DNA of 33,853 nt from JABMPR01 sp964508765 (GCA_964508765.1 CAZDVD010000028.1:1-33853); one strand, 5' to 3'. Shown: positions 1 through 7,651, counted from the first letter of the stretch. The notes: generated from the letters alone by a model not told the origin. Numbers and translations: made by a program.

Positions 1-786
1 GATCATCCACAGCCACAAGGGTTTCGTCTGGGAAAAAAGTATAGCCGACGCCCCCCTTGGTGAACCAGGATTGGGATATGGCGGACTTGCTGAATTCATA
101 ACCCTCACCGTTCTGGCGGGCAGGGTCGTGCACCAGAGGATCACCCTGACCGTCAAATCCAGCCAGCATCATGAGGTGTCCTGTGTAAAGCGGGGGTCCC
201 ACTGACATAACTACCCGGCCACCGGCTGCCAGAGTATCATAAGCCTGGCTCCAGGTGCGATAACGGGTGACGGCGCCATCAAGATGAAAGCCGGCAGCAT
301 TTTGAACCGCTCGTGGCCAGATACCAAAGAGGTTCCAGTAATTATCATAATTATCCACGGCGAAGTCATAGGGATCCACCTCAATATCATATGATCGAAT
401 AGCTAATATAGTGAAGGTCGGTGAGCAGATACTCCCACCGATTTCTAGATCAACATTGTACTGACAGACAAAATTTGTGGGAATATAGATGGCTGGTGGA
501 TCATCATTTACTATGGCTTAAAGGTTCATGTTGTCAGTGGTTCTCTGATCACTCATATAAAAACTAAGCTTGTCGATGGAAGGTGAGGAATGCCCGGCTT
601 GTTGTCTCTTAAACTCAACACGCCATCGACCAATTCTAAAGACTTCCCGTCCTCGCTGGGTACGACATTGCTGTTGCTACTAATATTTTTCCACATTTCT
701 TCAGATCTTGAGACTTTGGCCTGGTCTGGATAATCCGCCAGGGCTGTTGTGACAAGAATCAAAAAAAGGAAAAAGAACTGCTTCAT
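1..786 (-). pseudogene. Broken secreted C39-like cysteine peptidase (Peptidase_C39_2 type), truncated by window edge
   Basis: Reading leftward from the ATG at 786, the gene encodes a hydrophobic signal peptide (MKQFFFLFLILVTTALA) and about 60 further residues, then that frame runs out at 553. The protein continues in another frame near 600, where an in-frame TAA lies at about 518-520. Past that stop the frame is open to base 1 and carries the C39-like hallmarks: GGSICSPT with the probable nucleophile Cys (about 421-432) and GHLMMLAGFDGQGDP with the probable catalytic His (about 140-185), followed by HDPA. Family members usually have a longer N-terminal beta domain, much of which seems absent here. 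One frameshift plus one stop suggests a pseudogene, although two sequencing errors would look the same. The family identity is fairly secure; the C-terminus lies outside the window. Confidence 0.75.
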
Positions 787-888
787 AGTGAATATCCTGT
801 TTTGACGAGATTTATATGATGTGTTTTTAAGTGTTGAACCATGTTGGCAGAGAACATAGCTGGAGCTGAGTGCTTTTCTATAATGATT

Positions 889-1521
889 TCAGGGATATCG
901 AAAGCCGAGGTGAAGAAAGGTTTCATTACCGACCTGTCGACTATTGAGGATTTTAAACTGGGGCGGTGACGGCAGGTTTTGGCCGCCTAATAGGTCCGGC
1001 GCCTTGAGATCTCCAATGACAATAGGTACCAGCGTGAGATACAATTCTTCCAGGACCTGTGCAGTTATAAATTTGTGAAGGATATGCCCACCACCTTCGA
1101 CCAGCAAGGATGTGATGCCACATTTGGCGACATGTCTGAGAATAAGCTCAATTTGACCGGGTTGATCAGGAATGGAGACAATATCAACATGCTCTGGCAG
1201 GGTCTGTTTTGCCGTAGTGTTCTCTGAACCAGAAAAAATGGTGATAGGAATATCGGAATATTGAAAAAGCTCAGCTTCAAAATCCAGATCCAGACTGCGG
1301 CTCATGATGAAGTGATGAGTATTCCGTGTTGAATCATTCCCCCGATGTACTTTTGGCCAGGTTCTGAATGTGTTGGCGCCAAACAGAATTCCATCGGCAT
1401 CATCTCGAAGCGAGATCAGGTTTTCCATATCATAGCGCGAGCCAAGAGCCACAAAATGGTCAACGCCGGCAGGTCCGATCTTGCCATCCAGGGAACTGGC
1501 CATACAGGCAAAAATTCTCAT
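889..1521 (-). CDS. RibD C-terminal-domain reductase (DHFR-like fold)
   Basis: A protein of about 210 residues matching the stand-alone RibD_C family, NADPH-dependent reductases acting on the ribosylaminopyrimidine intermediate of riboflavin synthesis or on related pterin-like substrates. Visible marks are the N-terminal strand MRIFACMASSLDGKIG, the nucleotide-binding stretch around ILFGANTFRTWP, and the conserved LLVEGGGHILHKF near residue 145. No deaminase domain is fused, so it is not a full bifunctional RibD. An ATG also occurs at 1530, but the GGAGAG ribosome site is only three bases from it and nine from the ATG at 1521, so 1521 is preferred. It diverges from the lipoprotein gene at 1616. 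The exact substrate cannot be read from sequence. Confidence 0.82.
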   Translation of the reverse strand: MRIFACMASSLDGKIGPAGVDHFVALGSRYDMENLISLRDDADGILFGANTFRTWPKVHRGNDSTRNTHHFIMSRSLDLDFEAELFQYSDIPITIFSGSENTTAKQTLPEHVDIVSIPDQPGQIELILRHVAKCGITSLLVEGGGHILHKFITAQVLEELYLTLVPIVIGDLKAPDLLGGQNLPSPPQFKILNSRQVGNETFLHLGFRYP

Positions 1522-1615
1522 CTTTTGCATCTCTCCATGTATGAAAATAGCCCGTTAGATAAGAAAAGCACAACATGTGATTTGTTTTTTGGGTCACATC
1601 GTGTACTTTCAGCTA

Positions 1616-2206
1616 ATGAAATGGTTTATAATTATATTGCTGGGAGTGCTATTATTGACGGGTTGTGAACTCTTTACGCCCCGTGATTCTGAACTCCCCA
1701 TTGATGTTTTGGACCCCTATGCCTGGATTCCTCCAACCTCACCAGAAATTGTTCTCCAGAATCTCGCCAATGCCTTTCCAGCTCATAAGCTCAATTATCA
1801 TATGGATGTTTTGAGAAAGGCTGATGAAACGGGAGTGGCATTTGCATTTTTTCCGGATCCGGACCTCGCCATCTCAGAAGCAATAGTATTTGAGAATTGG
1901 GGCTATATTGAGGAAGAAACTTTTATTACCAAGCTTTTCGAAGAACTCGATGAAAATGGCCTCCAGCGCCTTGTCTGGGAACGTACAGACTTTTTACCTA
2001 TAGAGGATCGTTTTGAGATCACCACAGATTATCATCTGACTTTAGCATATGGGGAATCTGAAACCCCCCTGCCCGAACAATTCAGAGGCCAGGCCACTTT
2101 GACGCTGGTTCAAAATGTTGACCTGCTCTATGAAATTTCAGCTTGGCATGACTTAGCATCTGATACGCTGCCCTGCTGGAGCAACCTTAAAACCCTGGTA
2201 CAATAG
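1616..2206 (+). CDS. Small lipoprotein, unrecognised (paralogue of next gene)
   Basis: The product starts with MKWFIIILLGVLLLTGCELF, a short positive and hydrophobic leader ending in a good lipobox (LTGC), so it is probably lipidated and attached to the outer membrane facing the periplasm. The frame is also open from a GTG at 1577, but the lipobox spacing favours the ATG at 1616. The mature part (about 180 residues) has the pattern SPEIVLQNLANAF followed by an acidic and aromatic body, resembling the next gene's SPDEVLQNFRYAY. Such two-part proteins often adopt a small NTF2-like alpha+beta fold, but this is only a guess. Only three bases separate it from the next gene, so the two are probably cotranscribed. 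No function is assigned. Confidence 0.7.
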   Translation: MKWFIIILLGVLLLTGCELFTPRDSELPIDVLDPYAWIPPTSPEIVLQNLANAFPAHKLNYHMDVLRKADETGVAFAFFPDPDLAISEAIVFENWGYIEEETFITKLFEELDENGLQRLVWERTDFLPIEDRFEITTDYHLTLAYGESETPLPEQFRGQATLTLVQNVDLLYEISAWHDLASDTLPCWSNLKTLVQ

Positions 2207-2209
2207 GTT

Positions 2210-2725
2210 GTGAAAGTCTTCAGGCTTACCCTCCCTATAATATTGCTCAGCCTGGTCTGTTTCCAGGGCTGTTGGAATCCCTTTGCCCCGACAGAGGGTA
2301 TCCTGGAGGGAGAAGCCTCACTTATCCTGACAGAACAAAGATCACCCGATGAAGTTTTGCAAAATTTCCGCTATGCTTATATCTATCGGGACAGTGTGAT
2401 TTATAGTGAACTACTCGATACCAGCTTTATCTTTCTGTATTATGATCCGGAGCTGGGTGGCTCAGGGGGTGATGATTATTGGGGTCGGGATACAGAGCTC
2501 CGCACAACAGGTAGACTTTTCAGGACCTTTGATCACTTCACCCTGGTCTGGAATGCCACCATTGCCGCAGATACTTCACAAAACGGCATTATCAGTTTGA
2601 CCAAAACCTTTGATTTGTCCATTGCTGGCGAATACTTCCTTAGCGGGAATGCTATTTTTGATTTTATCAGTGATCCTGATGGAATCTGGCGTATCTCTCG
2701 CTGGCAGGACGAATCCTTCTTTTAA
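2210..2725 (+). CDS. Small lipoprotein, unrecognised, second of a pair
   Basis: It begins with GTG three bases after the previous stop. The leader MKVFRLTLPIILLSLVCFQGC ends in Cys21 within FQGC, a plausible though not ideal lipobox. The mature protein has about 150 residues, begins with a WNPFAPTEG segment, carries SPDEVLQNFRYAY like its neighbour, and ends in a sandwich-like run of alternating hydrophobic residues finishing WRISRWQDE. The parallel layout (lipobox, proline-rich spacer, helix with VLQN, strand-rich tail) suggests tandem duplication followed by strong divergence. No catalytic motif is seen, and the role is unknown. Confidence 0.7.
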   Translation: MKVFRLTLPIILLSLVCFQGCWNPFAPTEGILEGEASLILTEQRSPDEVLQNFRYAYIYRDSVIYSELLDTSFIFLYYDPELGGSGGDDYWGRDTELRTTGRLFRTFDHFTLVWNATIAADTSQNGIISLTKTFDLSIAGEYFLSGNAIFDFISDPDGIWRISRWQDESFF

Positions 2726-2770
2726 CAGGGGTTCAGACCTTAAGATTGTTGAGTACGCCCTCGCTTAGGT

Positions 2771-2816
2771 TTGACATTGGGACCCCCCACAATAAATTCA
2801 GAGCCATAATAAAGGA
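2771..2816 (+). promoter_or_regulatory. Candidate sigma-70-like promoter and RBS for the QueD-like gene
   Basis: TTGACA at 2771-2776 is followed after 16 bases by TAAATT at 2793-2798 (four of six matches to the -10 consensus), with AAAGGA at 2811-2816 before the ATG at 2823. The spacing fits a housekeeping promoter. I looked for a preQ1 riboswitch shape in this leader and did not find one. Confidence 0.4.
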
Positions 2817-2822
2817 ATCGAT

Positions 2823-3230
2823 ATGATCGTTTTAAATAAAGTGTTTCACTTCTGTGCTGCACATCGCTACGGAAACCCAGCTCTCAGTGAAGCTGAAAAC
2901 CTGGCTGTTTTTGGTAAGGATCTCAATATTCATGGACACAATTATGAACTGACAGTTTCAGTAACGGGAGCAGTGAATCCAGCCACAGGCTTTCTGGTGG
3001 ATTTGGGACACCTCAAAGAGGTGGTGAAAGAGCATGTCATTAAGCATGTCGACCATTCTCAGATAGAGATCGATATTCCCTGGTTTGAGGGCAAACAACC
3101 TTCAACTGAGAATATGGTGGTCTGGATGTGGGAGCAGGTAGCAAGTCATTTAGAAGACGGCAAGCTACATCGCGTTCGGCTCCAGGAAACACCAACTATT
3201 TATACGGATTATTACGGTCCTGAAGATTAA
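2823..3230 (+). CDS. 6-pyruvoyltetrahydropterin synthase / QueD family protein, catalytic Cys replaced
   Basis: A 135-residue member of the PTPS/QueD fold family, which acts on 7,8-dihydroneopterin triphosphate (the FolE product). Zinc ligands are visible as His14 (FCAAHRYGN) and His37/His39 (HGHNYELTV). Other family marks are the Asp-His pair in KHVDHSQIE, PSTENMVVWMW, and the pterin-anchoring Glu in LQETPT. The catalytic Cys normally preceding HGH (Cx3HGH in QueD, Cx5HGH in mammalian PTPS) is missing: this protein has FGKDLNIHGH, with Asp33 at the Cx3HGH position. The Glu of PTPS-III (Ex2HGH) is also not evident. The gene lies directly ahead of a queuosine-precursor transporter and folE, so queuosine or another pterin route is likely, but the exact product is uncertain. 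Confidence 0.85.
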   Translation: MIVLNKVFHFCAAHRYGNPALSEAENLAVFGKDLNIHGHNYELTVSVTGAVNPATGFLVDLGHLKEVVKEHVIKHVDHSQIEIDIPWFEGKQPSTENMVVWMWEQVASHLEDGKLHRVRLQETPTIYTDYYGPED

Positions 3231-3282
3231 TCGGCTCACACTCTTGACGGCATGTATTTTAGTCCCCTCAAAAGGATGATTT

Positions 3283-4065
3283 ATGACGGTATATAATTCG
3301 AACCCTTCTCCTGAGATCATTCAAAGGAGAGAGCGGGTCTTTCTCATTTTGGCAGGTCTCTTTCTGGGGACCCTGTCCATGCTAAACATTCTGGGTATCA
3401 GTCGATTTATAAAGCTATTTACGCTGAGTTTTGATGGTTACGGTGATGTGGTTTTTGCTGTAGCGGTGGGCGTTCTGCCGTATCCATTAACTTTTTTAGC
3501 CACCGATTTCATCAGTGAACTCTACGGACGCAAGCGAGCAAATTTTGTGGTCTTTGTTGGGCTCATACTCAACCTGTGGGTTATGTTTATCATGTGGCTG
3601 GGGGGCGTGATGCCTGGCTTTGAAACATTGACCGTCACAGGAGAACTTGCCCGGGATGCTGCAGGTCGGCTACCCGTTTTTTATGAAGTGAGAGCCCTGA
3701 CATTTGGTGCGGTTACGGCGTCCATGATTGCCTATCTGGCGGCCCAGTTTGTAGATGTCTATATGTTCCACTTTTGGAAAACCCTCACCAAAGGAAAACA
3801 CCTTTGGCTGAGGAATAATGGGTCGACCCTGGTGAGCCAGCTTGTTGACACGGTGGCGGTGATCTTGGTGACTCACTATTATGCCAAAGCCCTACCTGTG
3901 GATATGGCAAAACCCATCTTTAATCAATTGCTCGTATTTATCATTTCTGGCTATACCTTTAAATTGATCGCCGCCCTGGTGGATACAGGCCCTTTTTACG
4001 TTGGTGTGCACTATCTTTCACGCTATCTGGAGATTGACCCTCTGGCTGATTTTGAAACTAAATAA
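3283..4065 (+). CDS. yhhQ: Queuosine precursor transporter, YhhQ family (DUF165/Vut_1)
   Basis: A 260-residue inner-membrane protein with about six hydrophobic segments. Family signatures are clear: PLTFLATDFISELYGRKRA in the second part of the N-terminal half, and QFVDVYMFHFWK with HLWLRNNGSTLVSQLVDT in the centre. Known YhhQ proteins import queuosine precursors such as preQ0 or preQ1 for tRNA modification. The ATG at 3283 is preceded by AAAGGATG. It lies between the PTPS-like gene (52-base gap) and folE (24-base gap), all in one direction, which supports an operon for making or salvaging deazapurine precursors. None of queE, queC, queF, tgt or queA is in the window. Confidence 0.88.
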   Translation: MTVYNSNPSPEIIQRRERVFLILAGLFLGTLSMLNILGISRFIKLFTLSFDGYGDVVFAVAVGVLPYPLTFLATDFISELYGRKRANFVVFVGLILNLWVMFIMWLGGVMPGFETLTVTGELARDAAGRLPVFYEVRALTFGAVTASMIAYLAAQFVDVYMFHFWKTLTKGKHLWLRNNGSTLVSQLVDTVAVILVTHYYAKALPVDMAKPIFNQLLVFIISGYTFKLIAALVDTGPFYVGVHYLSRYLEIDPLADFETK

Positions 4066-4089
4066 ATGTCCCCTGGATAGGAGTAATAC

Positions 4090-4659
4090 ATGGTAGACTT
4101 AAAGAAAATAGAAGATTTGACCCACAGTCTCTTATCGGAGATCGGTGAAGACCCCGAGCGCGAGGGTCTGATTCGCACCCCACACAGAGTTGCCAAAGCC
4201 TGGAAATACATCGCCAGAGGCTATGAACAAAACCTGAAAGACGTGTTGAATGATGCCATTTTTGAGGACAAGTGTTCTGAAATGGTCGTTGTCAGGGACA
4301 TAGAGTTCTTCAGTATGTGTGAACACCATATGCTGCCCTTTTTTGGGAAAGCACATGTCGCTTATATCCCCCGTGGAAAAGTGATCGGCCTTTCAAAAAT
4401 TCCCAGAATCCTTGAAATGTATTCCCGTCGACTGCAGATTCAGGAACGCATAACCCACCAGGTGGCAGAAGCATTGAATGAATTATTAGATCCGGCTGGC
4501 GTTGCTGTGGTTTTAGAGGGTCGTCACCTCTGTATGCAGATGCGTGGTGTAGAGAAGCAGAATTCTTTTGCTACTACATCAGCTATGTTAGGTGAATTCC
4601 ATGATGAGGCTGAAACAAGAGCCGAGTTCTTGAGTATCATCAGCATGAAGAATTTATAA
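4090..4659 (+). CDS. folE: GTP cyclohydrolase I (type IA)
   Basis: A 189-residue enzyme converting GTP to 7,8-dihydroneopterin triphosphate, the entry to folate, tetrahydrobiopterin and queuosine synthesis; the family works as a decamer. Zinc ligands of the type IA enzyme are present: Cys77 and His80 in SMCEHHMLPF and Cys148 in GRHLCMQMRGV. The substrate motifs GLSKIPRILEMYSRRLQIQER and VEKQNS(F)ATTSAMLG follow. Length is typical of bacterial FolE without an N-terminal extension. A TAGGAG site sits at the right distance before the ATG. It is the last gene of the pterin/queuosine group and would supply the substrate for the PTPS-like protein two genes upstream. Confidence 0.95.
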   Translation: MVDLKKIEDLTHSLLSEIGEDPEREGLIRTPHRVAKAWKYIARGYEQNLKDVLNDAIFEDKCSEMVVVRDIEFFSMCEHHMLPFFGKAHVAYIPRGKVIGLSKIPRILEMYSRRLQIQERITHQVAEALNELLDPAGVAVVLEGRHLCMQMRGVEKQNSFATTSAMLGEFHDEAETRAEFLSIISMKNL

Positions 4660-4677
4660 ACCAATCATACGTGATTC

Positions 4678-4807
4678 GTCACACCGAGCGGAGTCGAGGT
4701 GCGGGGTGTCAATGTAATATGGTAAAACAAAACATTTAAAGCCCTAAAATGGTTCTTTATCCCTCGAGGGAGTTTATGCTGGGCTTGGCCGAAGTACTCG
4801 GGATGAC
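4678..4807. repeat. Intergenic palindromic repeat, family B copy 1
   Basis: The gap between folE and the kinase fusion gene carries two arms of a repeat seen elsewhere in the window. The first arm (4678-4710) has the core ACCGAGCGGAGTCGAGGT, which can pair as CACC/GGTG around GAGCGGAGTCGA. The second arm (about 4758-4807) has CCCTCGAGGG, an AGTTTATGCTG segment and GAAGTACTCGGGATGACG. Between them lies about 48 bases of A+T-rich sequence. The same pieces recur at 9949-10085 and 32517-32618. Confidence 0.65.
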
Positions 4808-4837
4808 GAAAAGGGTTGCTATAAATAGAGAGAAACT

Positions 4838-6256
4838 ATGCCTGAAAAACTAAAAAAATTATTTGAAGATCATTTCAAGGAAGATGTTGCTGAACTGAGT
4901 CCCTTGCCAGCTCATGGCTCCAATCGAGAATATTTTCGGTTGAGTAATGACAAGCGCTCTGTTATCGGTGCCAAAAATCTGGACCGACTGGAAAACGACG
5001 CTTTTGTCACCTTCTCCAGGCATTTTCTCTCCAAAGATTTGACGGTACCAGAAATTTATGCCGAAGATCTTGAAAACGATATATACCTTCAGCAGGACCT
5101 TGGTGATGTCACCCTCTTTGACTATCTCCTGGATGTCCGAGAAGGGCGCAAGGATTTCCCGAGCAGGTTGCTGAAAACCTATGAGCAAGTTGTAGAACTT
5201 TTACCCCAATTTCAGATCAAAGGCGGTCAGGGGCTGGATTACAGCAAGTCCTATCCCCACCATAGTTTTGATCGTCAATCCATGATGTGGGATTTAAATT
5301 ATTTTAAATACTATTTTCTAAAACTGGCCCACATCCGCTTCAATGAACAGCGGCTGGAACAAGACTTTCGGACTTTCACAGATTTTCTACTTCAGGCTGA
5401 TGGAAACCATTTCCTATATCGTGATTTTCAATCTAGAAACATCATGCTCAAAGATGGCAAACCCTGGTTTATTGATTATCAAGGTGGACGTAAAGGTGCC
5501 TTACAATATGATATCGCCTCGCTGCTCTTCGATGCCAAGGTGGATTTGCCTTTTGAGGTGCGAGAACACCTTCTGGACCACTACCTAAATGCAGTGGGTG
5601 AGTTGATTCCCATCGATCGTGAAGTCTTTACCAAACATTATTATGCCTTTGTGTTTATCCGTATCATGCAGGCCATGGGTGCCTACGGATATCGTGGGTT
5701 TTATGAACGCAAAACCCATTTTTTGCAGAGCATTCCTTATGCCATAAGAAATCTTGAGTACCTCGTTCGCAAAGTGGATATATCCATTGATATCCCCGTC
5801 ATGATGGATGTCTTTCAACAACTCATTCAATCCTCTGCCCTGAGAGAGTTCGGCAAGGCAAACCTGCGTCTCAAAGTTCGCATTTCCAGTTTCTCATATA
5901 AAAAAGGCGTTCCCATTGATGATCGAGGTCATGGTGGTGGTTTTGTCTTTGATTGCCGCTTCCTGCCCAATCCAGGACGAGAAATAGCCTATAAGAAATT
6001 GTCAGCGAATGATCAGGAAGTCGTTGATTGGTTTGCTGATAAGCCTGATATGGACCGCTGGCTAAAACGCATATTTACCATGGTAGATGCAGCTATAACC
6101 AGTTATGAAGAACAGAACTTCACTGATCTGATGATTTCATTCGGATGTACCGGTGGTCAACACAGGTCTGTCCATTCAGCCAACAGGCTGGCTGCCCACC
6201 TGAAGGAGACCCACGATATTGATGTAGTGCTCAGCCACCGCGAACTGAGAGACTAG
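4838..6256 (+). CDS. Sugar kinase (AmgK-like aminoglycoside-phosphotransferase fold) fused to RapZ C-terminal domain
   Basis: A 472-residue two-domain protein. Residues 1 to about 320 have the APH/choline-kinase fold: FLYRDFQSRNIM gives the catalytic Asp196 and metal-binding Asn201, and WFIDYQGGRKG gives the metal Asp213. This domain most resembles AmgK, which phosphorylates the anomeric position of N-acetylmuramate or N-acetylglucosamine in cell-wall recycling. Residues about 345-472 match the RapZ/YvcJ C-terminal domain, with SFSYKKGVP, FDCRFLPNP and ISFGCTGGQHRSVHSANRLA. In E. coli RapZ this domain senses glucosamine-6-phosphate. The N-terminal P-loop domain of RapZ is absent. A MurU-like nucleotidyltransferase begins seven bases downstream, so the two probably act in sequence. 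The fusion as such looks intact. Confidence 0.85.
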   Translation: MPEKLKKLFEDHFKEDVAELSPLPAHGSNREYFRLSNDKRSVIGAKNLDRLENDAFVTFSRHFLSKDLTVPEIYAEDLENDIYLQQDLGDVTLFDYLLDVREGRKDFPSRLLKTYEQVVELLPQFQIKGGQGLDYSKSYPHHSFDRQSMMWDLNYFKYYFLKLAHIRFNEQRLEQDFRTFTDFLLQADGNHFLYRDFQSRNIMLKDGKPWFIDYQGGRKGALQYDIASLLFDAKVDLPFEVREHLLDHYLNAVGELIPIDREVFTKHYYAFVFIRIMQAMGAYGYRGFYERKTHFLQSIPYAIRNLEYLVRKVDISIDIPVMMDVFQQLIQSSALREFGKANLRLKVRISSFSYKKGVPIDDRGHGGGFVFDCRFLPNPGREIAYKKLSANDQEVVDWFADKPDMDRWLKRIFTMVDAAITSYEEQNFTDLMISFGCTGGQHRSVHSANRLAAHLKETHDIDVVLSHRELRD

Positions 6257-6262
6257 CCTCTC

Positions 6263-7006
6263 TTGAAGGCCATGCTATTTGCTGCCGGTCGGGGTACCCG
6301 ATTGGCCCCTCTCACCGACAGACATCCAAAATGTCTGGTGGAGGCTGGTGGCAAGACCCTTCTTGAACACAATATCCTCAAACTCAAAGTCGCGGGAGTT
6401 GATACGCTCGTGATAAACGTGCATCATTTTGCTGAACAAGTCATTGAATTTATCAACTCCAAAGACTTTGGTTTGACTATCCATATATCAGAGGAGCAAG
6501 ATCTCTTGGGTCAGGGTGGCGGATTGCTTGTGGCTTCTCAGTATTTTCAAGGTGACGAAGCCTTTCTCGTCTGCAATAGTGATATTTATACAGACTTGGA
6601 TTTGAAAGTGTTGGTGACAGCCCACAACGAGACGCAATGTCTGGCCACGTTGGCAGTAGCAGGACGACTGACGTCCCGCTATTTGAGGTTCGATGAGAAT
6701 CGCAATTTGTGTGGCTGGGAAAACCGCAAAACAGGTGAAGTTATTTCCTGGAACGCCAACAAGTTTGAACTCTGGGCTTTTAATGGCATTCAGGTGATTT
6801 CATCCAAAATTTTTGACTACATGGATGGACAGGGTACATCTTTTTCCACGATTCCTGTCTATCTGAAAGCCGCACAGGCTGGTGAAGAAATCAAGGCCTT
6901 TCCCATGGATCAGTCCTACTGGATTGATATTGGAACGGTTGAAAAACTGGAGCTGCTGAAAGAGCATTTGAGTAAAGAACCTTACGAAGGTTTGAAACCT
7001 TCGTAA
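6263..7006 (+). CDS. Sugar-1-phosphate nucleotidyltransferase, MurU-like
   Basis: A 247-residue nucleotidyltransferase whose signature MLFAAGRGTRLAPLT and downstream PKCLVEAGGKTLLEH match the NTP-transferase family; CNSDIYTD carries the metal-binding Asp. The closest functional analogue is MurU, which makes UDP-MurNAc from MurNAc-1-phosphate, and that fits its position directly after an AmgK-like kinase. The start is a TTG at 6263, which gives the conserved (M)KAMLFAAG; the next ATG at 6272 would cut into the nucleotide loop. The last ten codons (KEPYEGLKPS and stop) are encoded by a perfect palindrome at 6978-7010, so the natural C-terminus may have been replaced by repeat insertion. Confidence 0.85.
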   Translation: MKAMLFAAGRGTRLAPLTDRHPKCLVEAGGKTLLEHNILKLKVAGVDTLVINVHHFAEQVIEFINSKDFGLTIHISEEQDLLGQGGGLLVASQYFQGDEAFLVCNSDIYTDLDLKVLVTAHNETQCLATLAVAGRLTSRYLRFDENRNLCGWENRKTGEVISWNANKFELWAFNGIQVISSKIFDYMDGQGTSFSTIPVYLKAAQAGEEIKAFPMDQSYWIDIGTVEKLELLKEHLSKEPYEGLKPS

Positions 7007-7010
7007 GGTT
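6978..7010. repeat. Perfect 15-bp palindrome upstream of the transposase (REP-like)
   Basis: AACCTTACGAAGGTT (6978-6992) and AACCTTCGTAAGGTT (6996-7010) are exact reverse complements with a three-base TGA loop. The structure overlaps the end of the nucleotidyltransferase gene and ends 19 bases before the transposase start. A related imperfect copy lies just after the transposase at 7601-7633, which suggests these are the terminal REP-type sites used by it. It could also act as a hairpin stabilising the mRNA. Confidence 0.8.
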
Positions 7011-7029
7011 AACCCAAAGGTTAATAATC

Positions 7030-7590
7030 TTGTATCAAGAATCAGGTATATATCACATTTTTAACCGCGGCTGCAATCGGAATCCAATTTTCTACACAGA
7101 TGAAAATTATCGCTATCTAACGGAAAAAATAAGTACCACTGTTGAACGCTTTGGTGTTGATGTCATTGCATACTGTCTAATGCCAAATCACTATCATTTA
7201 CTCGTTCAGCAGAACTCTGAGGTACCTATCTCAAAATGGCTTCAATATATTTTTAATGGATACTCTCAGGCGATAAACAAACAAGAGGGTCGAACAGGAA
7301 CCCTGTTTGAGGGAAGACCCAAACACATTCTGATAGATAGTGATGAGTATCTTCTGGATGTTATAGCCTATATACACTTTAATCCTGTCGCTGCTGGACT
7401 GACATCAAAGCCTGTTAAGTGGGAGTTTTCAAATTGCCTGGAATGGCTGGGAAAAAGAGAGTCCATGCTCATCAGTAATCATATAATTGAGTCTTTCATA
7501 TCTCGATCTGAGTATGCAGATTTTTTGAATTATTATTCCGAGACGAAGAGCAAGAATCTGTTGGATAAGTTTAACCTGGAGAATAATTAG
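7030..7590 (+). CDS. REP-associated tyrosine transposase (RAYT, Y1_Tnp / IS200-like HUH)
   Basis: A 186-residue single-strand transposase of the Y1/HUH class. The start is a TTG; the product opens with SGIYHIFNRGCNRNPIFY, the typical opening of the family. The metal-binding HUH motif is MPNHYHLLVQ, the probable catalytic Tyr is in FNGYSQAINKQ, and the conserved GTLFEGRPKH and YIHFNPVAAGL follow. Related palindromes flank the gene (6978-7010 and 7601-7633), as expected for a RAYT that moves REP elements and is not itself part of a mobile IS. The gene is full length with no breaks. It sits between two housekeeping genes on the same strand and appears to be a single-gene insertion. Confidence 0.9.
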   Translation: MYQESGIYHIFNRGCNRNPIFYTDENYRYLTEKISTTVERFGVDVIAYCLMPNHYHLLVQQNSEVPISKWLQYIFNGYSQAINKQEGRTGTLFEGRPKHILIDSDEYLLDVIAYIHFNPVAAGLTSKPVKWEFSNCLEWLGKRESMLISNHIIESFISRSEYADFLNYYSETKSKNLLDKFNLENN

Positions 7591-7600
7591 ATATTGAAAT

Positions 7601-7633
7601 AACCTTGCGAAGGATTAGAACATTCTCAAGGTT
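7601..7633. repeat. Imperfect REP-like palindrome downstream of the transposase
   Basis: AACCTTGCGAA (7601-7611) pairs with TTCTCAAGGTT (7623-7633) with one mismatch and an 11-base loop. The left arm AACCTTGCGAAGG matches the upstream element's AACCTTACGAAGG in all but one base. Shared sequence on both sides of a RAYT gene is the usual arrangement. Confidence 0.7.
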
Positions 7634-7651
7634 ACTCATAGAGGAATATTT

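Noticed and set aside
2726..2822. preQ1 or other riboswitch before the QueD-like gene
   Set aside because: No short hairpin with the A-rich tail of preQ1 aptamers could be found; only promoter-like elements are present.
7030..7590. Full IS200-type insertion sequence
   Set aside because: Features are of a domesticated RAYT with REP-like palindromes; no separate tnpB or typical IS ends were seen.
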